A DNA stretch of 64,000 nt, taken from NCBI RefSeq assembly GCF_014194695.1, contig NZ_JACIAH010000009.1:62001-126000 (forward strand), written 5' to 3'. Position 1 is the first letter of the stretch, and each line of letters begins with the position of its first letter. Below, in pieces: positions 35,266-43,204 of the stretch. Position numbers and translations under genes: made by a program. The notes beneath the pieces are model-generated. The model was not told the origin of the DNA. It did no database searches and saw only the letters and a program-made list of their open reading frames with translations. This DNA comes from Rhizobium sp. BK399 (GTDB taxonomy: Bacteria; Pseudomonadota; Alphaproteobacteria; Rhizobiales; Rhizobiaceae).

Positions 35266-37505
35266 TGGCATACTCGAATGCCGCCACCGACAAACTCTTC
35301 AACCTGCTTCCTGCCTATCTGCGCGATGAGGATGCCCGAAACGGCGGCGCGCTGAAGGCGCTTCTTGCTGTGGTCGAAACGGCTGCAAACGACATCGAGG
35401 ACGACATTCGCCAGCTCCATGCCAATGCCTTCATCGAGACCTGCGAGCCCTGGGTCGTTCCCTATATCGGCGAGCTTGTCGGCAATATCAGGCTTTCCTC
35501 GACCGAAGCCGAGCCTGTTTCGAGCGCGGCGCGTGAGATTTTTCCGGATTTGCGCGGACCGCGGCTCGAGCCCCTTCCAGCGCTTCGAACAAGGGCGGAT
35601 GTCGCCAAGACGATCTACTATCGCCGGCGCAAGGGCACGTTGCCGATGCTCGAGGAGCTCGCTCGCGACATTACCGGCTGGCCTGCCCACGCCGTCGAAT
35701 TCTTCGAGAGGCTCGTCTGGACGCAAGCTGTCCGCAACCGGCTTCGTCCGGAAGCGCTCACGCCTGACGTGCGCAAGGTCGAAAGCTGCAGACGCCTGAA
35801 TACCGCGTTCGACGGCATGAGCCACACCGTCGATGTGCGCCCCCCATCCCGCAGCGAAGGCTGGCACAACGTCCGCAATGTCGGCTTTTTCCTCTGGCGT
35901 CTTGGCGCCTATCCGCTGAGCAGGGCCACGCCGAGACGCCTCGGCGACTTTCGCTATCACTTCAGTCCGCTCGGCAACCAGGCACCCTTGTTTTCAGCAA
36001 GGCGACGCGAAGCCGTCGAGACCGAGCTTGCGACTGAACTCGACGTGCCGCAGCCAATCGATCCGGCACGCTTCCACAAGGACCTCGCCGATAGTGCAGC
36101 AATGCCCTCGCCACCCAGTCACACCGAGTTCTACGGCCCTTTCGACAGGACACCAGGTCATACCGCTGCTCCGGATCAGAGCATATTCATGGTGGTCGAT
36201 GGCATCGAGGTGCCGGCCACCTCTATCCGTTGCGCCGACCTGTCGACCTTCAGGCAGCCTGCAGACGCCACGGTCCTCATTGACGTGACGCGTGGCCGCT
36301 TTGCCCTCGGCGCCCTGTTTGCGACCGATCCCGTGGTTGAGATCAGCTACCACTACGGGTTCCCGACGGACCTTGGGGGCGGACCATACCAACGTCAGGC
36401 ATGGCTGACGGATCCTGTCCGGGCGGAGCTTGCCGCAACCTATCTGGTGGATACCAGCGGACTGCCCGGCACCTTCTCCACGATCGGTGCTGCCCTGCAG
36501 CAATGGAGGGACGACGCGCGCCCGCGTGCGCTGATCCGCATCGGCGACAACCGAAGCTATGTGGAAGCCATTGCCATTGATCTTGACGTGTCGCAGCGAG
36601 GTGAATTCCTGGCGATTGAAGCGGCAGACGGAATGCGCCCGCATCTCCAGCTGGATGGAGCAATGACGGTCACAGGCAATCATCCTGACTTTGTCCTGAC
36701 GCTCGGCGGGCTACTGATCGAGGGGCAGGTCCGTGTTGAAGACACAATTTCGCGGCTTCGTCTTATCCACACTACGCTGGTGCCGGGTCTTGGCATCGTC
36801 GACGGATCGTCGCCGTCTGGCGACCCCAGCATCGTGGCGCTGGCGGGATCGCCGGCGACCCCTCTCAACGTAGGGCTTTCGGTCGAGCTCGTCTTTTCGA
36901 TCAGCGGATCGATCGCAATGCCCCGCCTTTCGCGGCATCTGATCCTGCTCGACAGCATTGTCGACGGAGCGCTTATGCCAGCGCCCGATTATGCAGCACC
37001 CGATGCCACCGGTCCGATGCTTTATGCCGAGCGGAGCACCGTGCGCGGCACGGCAAACCTGCGCGGTATCGAATACGCTTCAACCTCCATCTTCGAGAAC
37101 CAGGTCACCTGCGAGCGGGTTCAGGAGGGCTGTGTCCGGTTTTCCTATGTCCATCCTCTGTCGCGGGTGCCTCGTCGCTATCGCTGCCAACCCGATCTTG
37201 CCGAAGCCCTGGAGATCGAGGTTGCCGGGCAAGCGACCGCGCTCACTGCGGCTGATCGTCAGCAGATCCGAGATCGTGTGCGATTGCGGCTGAAGCCCGA
37301 ATACACCGCCGAACCCTACGGCCAACCCGCTTACCTGCAGCTGGCGCTCGATGGGCCGCCGGAAATTGCAACAGGTGCCGAAGACGGATCCGAGATGGGT
37401 GCCTACTGCCATCTCAAGCAGCCGCAGCGCGAGCGCAATCTGCGCACGCGTCTCGAAGAATACCTGCCCTTCGGCCTCGACTACGGCTTCATCTACGTGA
37501 CCTGA
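35265..37505 (+). CDS. eCIS tail protein I-like wedge/fibre-attachment protein
   Basis: A 746-residue protein. The first 200 residues resemble P2 gpI-like tail proteins (LFNLLPAYLRDEDARNGGAL then WVVPYIGELVG and KTIYYRRRKGTLPMLEELAR), which complete baseplate wedges and hold fibres. The middle (about 340-600) contains beta-rich segments that could be a beta-helix or decoration domain. The C-terminus EDGSEMGAYCHLKQPQRERN followed by RTRLEEYLPFGLDYGFIYV is typical of eCIS proteins of this position. TGATG overlap with the preceding gene. Confidence 0.82.
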   Translation: MAYSNAATDKLFNLLPAYLRDEDARNGGALKALLAVVETAANDIEDDIRQLHANAFIETCEPWVVPYIGELVGNIRLSSTEAEPVSSAAREIFPDLRGPRLEPLPALRTRADVAKTIYYRRRKGTLPMLEELARDITGWPAHAVEFFERLVWTQAVRNRLRPEALTPDVRKVESCRRLNTAFDGMSHTVDVRPPSRSEGWHNVRNVGFFLWRLGAYPLSRATPRRLGDFRYHFSPLGNQAPLFSARRREAVETELATELDVPQPIDPARFHKDLADSAAMPSPPSHTEFYGPFDRTPGHTAAPDQSIFMVVDGIEVPATSIRCADLSTFRQPADATVLIDVTRGRFALGALFATDPVVEISYHYGFPTDLGGGPYQRQAWLTDPVRAELAATYLVDTSGLPGTFSTIGAALQQWRDDARPRALIRIGDNRSYVEAIAIDLDVSQRGEFLAIEAADGMRPHLQLDGAMTVTGNHPDFVLTLGGLLIEGQVRVEDTISRLRLIHTTLVPGLGIVDGSSPSGDPSIVALAGSPATPLNVGLSVELVFSISGSIAMPRLSRHLILLDSIVDGALMPAPDYAAPDATGPMLYAERSTVRGTANLRGIEYASTSIFENQVTCERVQEGCVRFSYVHPLSRVPRRYRCQPDLAEALEIEVAGQATALTAADRQQIRDRVRLRLKPEYTAEPYGQPAYLQLALDGPPEIATGAEDGSEMGAYCHLKQPQRERNLRTRLEEYLPFGLDYGFIYVT

Positions 37506-37517
37506 GGAGAGTGACTA

Positions 37518-40500
37518 ATGTCCGGCGACTATTCACGGTTTACGCACGATGTCAGAAAGCGCTTTTCAAGTGTGCTCATCCAGCAGGGTCGCGTGCAGCT
37601 CGATGCCGACTGGAACGAGGCGGCCGACATTGCCCGGGAAAGGTTGAGGGTTCAGGCACTCGACACCTTCGGTCCTGTCGGTGTGCCACATGCCACGACC
37701 CCTGATGCATTCAAGGTGACGGCACCGGTTGCCGACGATTTCAAACTTGGCAAGGGGCGCCTTTACGTGGATGGTCACCTCGCCGAGATCTTGCAAGGCG
37801 AGAACGTCAGCTACCAGGCGCAGCCATTCCTTCCTGACCCACCGGCGATTGGCGGCGTCAACTACAATGTCTACCTGGATCTCTGGGAGCGGGAAGTCAC
37901 CTATATCGAGGACAACGACCTCCTCGACAAGGCGCTTGGCGGCGTGGACACGGCAACGCGCGTCCAGCAGGTATGGCAGGTGAAGACTGAACCGGCCGCC
38001 GCACAGACACCTGCTGCATGTGGCGCGTTTACCGGAACTCCGCCTTCAGGTGGACGCATGTCCGTGGCGGCTGTTGCGCCTCCTGCGCCGGAGGACCCAT
38101 GCATTGTTCCGCCACTGACCGGCTATCGCGGCCTCGAGAACCGGCTTTACCGGATCGAGATCCAGACCGCCGGCCCACTTGGCACTGCATCATTCACCTG
38201 GTCCAGGGACAATGCTTCCCTGGTCACGACCGTCGCCGAGATAGCGACCGCGTCTGGTAGGTCTTCGCTTACCGTTCACCGGATCGGCCGGGATCGTGTG
38301 ACGCGCTTTGCGATCGGCGACTGGGTATGCGTCACCGATGATCACCGGGACCTTCATGGTGAAGCCGGCGAGATGGCGCAGATCGAAGATATAGACGAGG
38401 CGAACGCCATCTTCAGACTTGACCGGACGATTGGCGCGACAGGACGGCCATTCGCAACCGCGCCCGCGGACCTGCTAGCACGCCACACCCGCGTCCGAAA
38501 ATGGGATCAGTCCTCATCCGATCCCCTCGTCGGCGCAGACGGCACGATCCCGACGGCCACAGGACCGGTCGCCATCGAGGAGGGCATCGAGGTCAGCTTT
38601 TCGACGGTGGGTAGTGAAGGTTTCCATGTCGGAGACTACTGGCTCTTTTCAGCGCGCACCGCAGATGCTTCGGTGGAGGAATTTACCGCGGCACCGCCGC
38701 GCGGCATCATCCATTCCTACGTACAGCTTGCCGCGGTGAACGGACCCGATGTCAGCGATTGCCGGCCGCAACCCGAAACCAGCCAGGGATGCTGCACGTT
38801 CGTCCTGAACCCCGGCGACGACATCCAGCTTGCGATCGACCAGCTGCCCGCTTCGGGGGGATGTGTCTGCCTCAAGACCGGCATCCACAGGCTTCGTGCA
38901 CCACTCTTCATCAGCCGCAATGATGTCAGTCTCCATGGCGAAAGCACAGGAGCAATCGTCGAGACCGGCGAAGGGCCACTCCTGACGGTTTCCGGCCGTC
39001 GCCACCGGATCCACGAGCTGCAGTTCAGACGACGGCGCGGCGGTCCGGCCATGATAAGCTTGGTGCGCGTCGAGGACTGCATTGTCGACGATTGCCTCAT
39101 TTCAGGGGGTGGCGGGGAAGACGGTGGCATCGGCATTGCGATTGCCAGTGCCCAACGGGTTGATATCAGGCGCTGCACGATCTCGGGTACGGATGTGAAT
39201 GTGCAGATCACAGGCAGCCGCACGCGCCTGCTGACGATTGCCGATTGCTTCCTTGCGGGCATCAGGCGCGATGGTGCCGAGGATGGAGGGTTACCCGCTA
39301 CTGCGGGAATACTCCTGCAGGATGGCGGAGACTTCAGTCGGATCGAAGACTGTGTCATCGGTGGAACCGCAAACGGAATCGTCTGCCTGGAGAGGCAGAT
39401 GGACGTTCCGCTCGAGGGGCTTACCGTTACCGGCAACAGGATCGAATGCGTCGCGTCCCGACCGGTCCTTTCGACACGCAACATGGGTATCGGCGTGATA
39501 GCCGAGAGTACTACTGTTTCCTGCAACTCGGTGACCATGGAGCGATCGCCAGAATTTGCGCCGGTTACCGCAATCGCTCTCGGCGGCCTCGGTCTGAGGG
39601 TCGAGGATAACGAGGTCAGCATCGCGTCGCCCCGAGGCAACGGCCCGCCGAGCATCGGTATGCATTTCGGCTGGAACGGCCAACAGGGAAATGTCATCAC
39701 GATCGACGGACTGGTCGCGGGCAATCAGATCAGGGATGCAGAGGTCGGGCTTTTTGCGGAGGCGACGCAATCCAGTGCGCTGTCGGGCAATGTAATCAGC
39801 TATCGTGCCCGGGAACGCGCAGCGCTGGCAGCCGGCCTGCTGATCTTCAATGCCCATGGCAACCGGTTTGACGGCAACAGGATCGAAGGCACGAGTTTCG
39901 GTATTGTTGCAGTCTCAGGCGAGAACAACACTATCGAGCGCAACACCGTCGCGGGCGGCATTGTCGGGATCGGGATGGTTCGCGAGATCAATGCGTCCCT
40001 GTCTTCGAATGATATTGATGCTCAGGAACGCTTCGGCATCTTCTGCTTCGACAGCCGTGGGCGCATGGTTGTTCACGGCAACAGTATTGCCAGAACGGGA
40101 ACCAGAACCGATGAGCTTCCCAAGATCGGCGTCTTTCTGCTCGGGGTATCAGGACAGGCGAGTGTCGAGCGAAACGAGGTGATTGACACGGGCATCGATG
40201 TGGATCTCAACCCCTCTCCGGGCGTTGCCATCGGCATTGCTGCCATCCTTTGCCTCGAGGCGGCGATCAGGGATAATATCGTCAACTACAGCGGCGGCTG
40301 GGACGGCATTCTCGAGAAACGTGGCCTCAACGTCGAAGACCGAGCCCTTCTGATGCAAGGGATGAGCCTGCCGGGCATCCTGCAGACCGATGGCACCACT
40401 GGCTATCCCGCCCTTGTGCAGGGCAACCGCTTCGAAGGCATTGGCTTTTCCGCCCTCGTACAGTTCCTGGAGCGTGACCGCAACGATCCGCTCCTGCGGT

Positions 40501-40757
40501 TCGAGCGCATAAGCTTTTCAGATAACGACTGCATGCATCGCGTGCCTCGCGAGGCTGAGGCAGCCGTTACGCTGCTTTTGAAGGGACGTCTCGCGCTTGT
40601 CTCGGCCAATGCCTTTCGGGCCTTCCCTGGGCAGCCCGCCTGCGTCGACTTTCAGCAGATGACGCGGCCGATCTTTGTTGCCAATTATTTCGTTCGGGCT
40701 CCCATTAGCCCTGCGCCGATCCCGGCCGCAATGCTTGCAACCAACATAGACCTTTGA
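37518..40757 (+). CDS. DUF6519/right-handed beta-helix protein, probable eCIS fibre
   Basis: A 1079-residue protein. The N-terminal region (MSGDYSRFTHDVRKRFSSVL, then QQGRVQLDADWNEAADIA) matches the DUF6519 domain found in eCIS and phage-tail loci. From about residue 433 (DDIQLAIDQLPASGGCVCLK) to about 1010 it is a right-handed parallel beta-helix with pectate-lyase/NosD-like turns, for example VTGNRIECVAS, NNTIERNTVAGGIVGIG and VQGNRFEGIGF. Beta-helices of this type are common in fibres and polysaccharide-active tailspikes. No catalytic site is evident. It follows the gpI-like gene and a GAGGAGAG ribosome site, consistent with a fibre role. Confidence 0.82.
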   Translation: MSGDYSRFTHDVRKRFSSVLIQQGRVQLDADWNEAADIARERLRVQALDTFGPVGVPHATTPDAFKVTAPVADDFKLGKGRLYVDGHLAEILQGENVSYQAQPFLPDPPAIGGVNYNVYLDLWEREVTYIEDNDLLDKALGGVDTATRVQQVWQVKTEPAAAQTPAACGAFTGTPPSGGRMSVAAVAPPAPEDPCIVPPLTGYRGLENRLYRIEIQTAGPLGTASFTWSRDNASLVTTVAEIATASGRSSLTVHRIGRDRVTRFAIGDWVCVTDDHRDLHGEAGEMAQIEDIDEANAIFRLDRTIGATGRPFATAPADLLARHTRVRKWDQSSSDPLVGADGTIPTATGPVAIEEGIEVSFSTVGSEGFHVGDYWLFSARTADASVEEFTAAPPRGIIHSYVQLAAVNGPDVSDCRPQPETSQGCCTFVLNPGDDIQLAIDQLPASGGCVCLKTGIHRLRAPLFISRNDVSLHGESTGAIVETGEGPLLTVSGRRHRIHELQFRRRRGGPAMISLVRVEDCIVDDCLISGGGGEDGGIGIAIASAQRVDIRRCTISGTDVNVQITGSRTRLLTIADCFLAGIRRDGAEDGGLPATAGILLQDGGDFSRIEDCVIGGTANGIVCLERQMDVPLEGLTVTGNRIECVASRPVLSTRNMGIGVIAESTTVSCNSVTMERSPEFAPVTAIALGGLGLRVEDNEVSIASPRGNGPPSIGMHFGWNGQQGNVITIDGLVAGNQIRDAEVGLFAEATQSSALSGNVISYRARERAALAAGLLIFNAHGNRFDGNRIEGTSFGIVAVSGENNTIERNTVAGGIVGIGMVREINASLSSNDIDAQERFGIFCFDSRGRMVVHGNSIARTGTRTDELPKIGVFLLGVSGQASVERNEVIDTGIDVDLNPSPGVAIGIAAILCLEAAIRDNIVNYSGGWDGILEKRGLNVEDRALLMQGMSLPGILQTDGTTGYPALVQGNRFEGIGFSALVQFLERDRNDPLLRFERISFSDNDCMHRVPREAEAAVTLLLKGRLALVSANAFRAFPGQPACVDFQQMTRPIFVANYFVRAPISPAPIPAAMLATNIDL

Positions 40758-40767
40758 GGAGAAGGCC

Positions 40768-41085
40768 ATGGACATCGAGGAACTGCTCAAACAGCAATCG
40801 ACCTGGGTCGACCGGTCTGTCGAGATGGCGATGGAAATCACGCGACGCGGCGCCGGCACCACGCCTGACGAAGCTGGCCTCGAACAGGATCGCACGATCC
40901 GCGATTTGGAAATCCGGATCAGAAGTCTGGAGACGCGTCGGGAAGCCACGGTGAAGGCCTTCGATACAGCCATCGACGCCGCTCGCAAGACCATCTCCGA
41001 CATCCAATCAACTCGTCCGAGAAGTGCTCCCCCGACGACGTCAAGAAAACCAACCGCGTCGACGACAAGGTCGCGCAAGAAATAG
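40768..41085 (+). CDS. Small coiled-coil protein at the end of the eCIS operon
   Basis: A 105-residue protein. Residues about 40-75 (LEQDRTIRDLEIRIRSLETR followed by REATVKAFDTAIDAARKTI) have a heptad pattern and should form a coiled coil; the tail is Ser/Thr/Arg/Lys-rich. It starts 10 bases after the fibre stop behind GAGGAGAAGGCC. Function unknown; perhaps a fibre chaperone. It ends in TAG, and the same frame stays open for another 64 codons to a TAA at 41278-41280. Confidence 0.7.
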   Translation: MDIEELLKQQSTWVDRSVEMAMEITRRGAGTTPDEAGLEQDRTIRDLEIRIRSLETRREATVKAFDTAIDAARKTISDIQSTRPRSAPPTTSRKPTASTTRSRKK

Positions 41086-41799
41086 GTCATTCGTCAGACC
41101 GTCGGTGAAGGTATTGTTGAAGCGTTCGCTCCCGCCGGCGGGCGCGAGACAAGTCAAACCGCTCATGCTGCCGGCAGCACCAACCGTCGCGACAGGGCTG
41201 AGGGGGGCGAAGTCACACCCGAGGTGCGGCAGGCCGGGGAACCTGACGCCGCCCCTAGCAACTGGTCGGCGGTCGAGTAACCAGAGGCTATGTTGCGTCG
41301 CGCTGCCAAGCAGAATTGGAAACGAGGACGCTGTTCTCGATTAGAATGCGCTGGAGGCGGAAGAAGCCCGTCGTGACGTCGTCTCCCTGTCCGGGTCGAG
41401 GTGTTGAAGCGACGCCTTAGCACCACCGCCAGGCCGGCCTTCAAGGCGTCGTTATTGTCATTGTCGCCAAGGTGCCGTTGCCGGTGTGGCACTGGCGTTC
41501 GGGCCGGCGTTGGAAGCGGACGTATTCGACCGGCTCCAGCTCGCCAGCAGCGATGGCCTCATCCGCCTATGCGCTCGGGATAGCAGCCAAGGCTGCTTGC
41601 CGAGCGCATCAAAACTCTTCCAATTTCCATTCCAAAATCCGTTCAAATTATAGGATGCAGGCCATCACTGCCGAAAACTGGCCCTGCCTGCTCCAGATGG
41701 TTTCGAAAAAGCCCTTGTGGGTACTTTGCGCCGGCTAGTTTGAACATTTTCCGGCCCTCGAGTCAGGAAGCGCATGTAAGGACTGCCTTACGGATCATC
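41086..41799. other. Interval downstream of the eCIS operon without supported genes
   Basis: About 700 bases with no gene I recognise. The first 195 bases (41086-41280) continue the frame of the small coiled-coil gene after its TAG, giving a Gly/Glu/Ala-rich peptide of 64 residues, which could be a former C-terminus or chance. No clear terminator hairpin was found after the operon. Confidence 0.35.
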
Positions 41800-42010
41800 T
41801 CGAAGTTAAAATTTTTGCCATGGACATCATAACGGCTGACGCGGCGGTCGTGACAAACGCGCGCAACCGCGCCTCGCTTTCCTCCACCCTGCCCGCGAGC
41901 GTTTCTGCTTCGTGACGTCCTGGAATATCACGGCCTGCATCTGCCTCATGCGGACGGCGCGTCTGGGCACCCGAAAGGCGATGGTTTCTTCAGGTCGCAT
42001 CGCGGTCGTC
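41800..42010 (-). pseudogene. Fragment resembling a PAS-domain sensor kinase
   Basis: On the minus strand one frame reads AVIFQDVT and, after a frame change, EAETLAGRVEESEARLRAFV followed by TTAASAV. This matches the linker between PAS domains of bacterial hybrid kinases (a DVT motif, then an ESEARLRA helix and the start of the next PAS). The frame stops soon after (near 41806). It is therefore probably a decayed remnant. Short match, so confidence is limited. Confidence 0.4.
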
Positions 42011-42055
42011 GCCTGCTATGCCAGCTGGCTAGCGCGGCAGTTTCTTGAACCAGCC

Positions 42056-43060
42056 TCAATTTTTCACGGGTCCGGCAGAGCGTCGCTCTACAATTCGGGA
42101 CACCACACGGATGCTGCGTGGCGGCTGTTCCGGCAAGCGTGGCCGTCTGATGCGTTCCAGGAGCAGCTGCAGTGCCGCAGCACCTGTCTCTCTTCCCTCT
42201 TGCCTGACCGTTGTCAGTCCTGGCGAAATCTGCATTGCCGCGGAAAAGTCCCCGAAGCCTACGACGGAAACGTCGTCTGGAATACGAAAGCCCTGTCCAA
42301 GCAGTTCGGAAACGACAGTCACGGCAAGTCCATCGTGGGCGCAGAAGAAAGCCGTCGGATGCACGCCCTTTCCTCGCAGTTCACCGAGCGCCGTCGCAAA
42401 CCCCGATTGCTCCTCGAACTGCATGACATGCAGTTGATAATCACTGTTCTGTTCCAGGATCTCGCGCATGCCGTAGTAGCGCTCGTGGCGACCCCGGTAG
42501 ATCGGCAAGCCATAAACATATGCAATCGACCTATGGCCAAGGCTCGTCAGGTACCGCGCCACCGCCTGCCCGGCCTCATGGTCCGACCCGCTGACGCTGT
42601 CGATCTGCTGGAGGGGATCGGTCCAGCCGAGACGTACAATCGTGGCGCCGCCAGCCGCGGCGGCACGCGCTATGCCTTCCGGTGTATGAGGGCCGACAAG
42701 GATGAGACCCGCGAAATTGGCACTCAATTCCTCCAGTGCAAGTTCGCTATGTGTCCAGCGAATTCGGATGCCAACGCCAAGCCGCTCAGCCTCCTCCTGT
42801 ACCCCCGTCTGGATCTGAAAGTTGAGCTCGCTGTTGACGGGGTCGATGTCATGGAAGACGACAGCGATCTCCTCGCTGTCCGACGCCTTGGTGCGAATGA
42901 CGGGCTTTGTATAGCCCAGTCTTTCCGCGACCCCGGAAATGCGCTTTCGCGTCTCTTCACTGACACCAGACTTGCCGGCGAGCGATCGCGAAACGGCATA
43001 TTTGGAAAGTCCGACCTCGTCGGCGATGGCCTGGATTGTCACTTTTGTCCTGGTCTTCAT
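42056..43060 (-). CDS. LacI-family transcriptional regulator of the saccharide operon
   Basis: A 334-residue LacI/GalR regulator. The N-terminal helix-turn-helix and hinge are clear (VTIQAIADEVGLSKYAVSRS, then KRISGVAERLGY). The rest is a periplasmic-binding-protein-like ligand domain with FAGLILVGPHTPEG, GHRSIAYVYGLPIYRGRHER and ISPGLTTVRQEGRETGAAAL. The ATG at 43060 follows AGAGGCGGAT. It diverges from the binding-protein operon starting at 43205, so it is probably its repressor, induced by a sugar. Confidence 0.92.
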   Translation of the reverse strand: MKTRTKVTIQAIADEVGLSKYAVSRSLAGKSGVSEETRKRISGVAERLGYTKPVIRTKASDSEEIAVVFHDIDPVNSELNFQIQTGVQEEAERLGVGIRIRWTHSELALEELSANFAGLILVGPHTPEGIARAAAAGGATIVRLGWTDPLQQIDSVSGSDHEAGQAVARYLTSLGHRSIAYVYGLPIYRGRHERYYGMREILEQNSDYQLHVMQFEEQSGFATALGELRGKGVHPTAFFCAHDGLAVTVVSELLGQGFRIPDDVSVVGFGDFSAAMQISPGLTTVRQEGRETGAAALQLLLERIRRPRLPEQPPRSIRVVSRIVERRSAGPVKN

Positions 43061-43115
43061 ATCCGCCTCTTTTCTCGCCGCAGCCCATATGGCGCCCGCA
43101 GAAATTAATCTAACA

Positions 43116-43125
43116 TAACGCTTTA
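43116..43125. promoter_or_regulatory. Possible LacI-type operator
   Basis: TAACGCTTTA is a near-palindrome around a central GC in the 144-base intergenic region between the divergent LacI gene and the binding-protein gene. LacI-family sites have this general form. The region is AT-rich and should hold both promoters. Weak evidence. Confidence 0.3.
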
Positions 43126-43204
43126 CCTAACAAAACTCCTATGTAAACCTCACTTACGTCCAAACAATAACAAAAACTATGGACGCTTTTAGGAGGAGAA
43201 ACCC

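Noticed and set aside
14796..41085. Prophage or type VI secretion system
   Set aside because: No capsid, portal, terminase, integrase or lysis genes, and no TssJ/L/M membrane complex. The DUF4255, DUF4157 and AAA+ genes are specific to eCIS loci.
42045..42437. 130-codon plus-strand frame opposite the LacI gene
   Set aside because: Antisense shadow of a clear LacI regulator.
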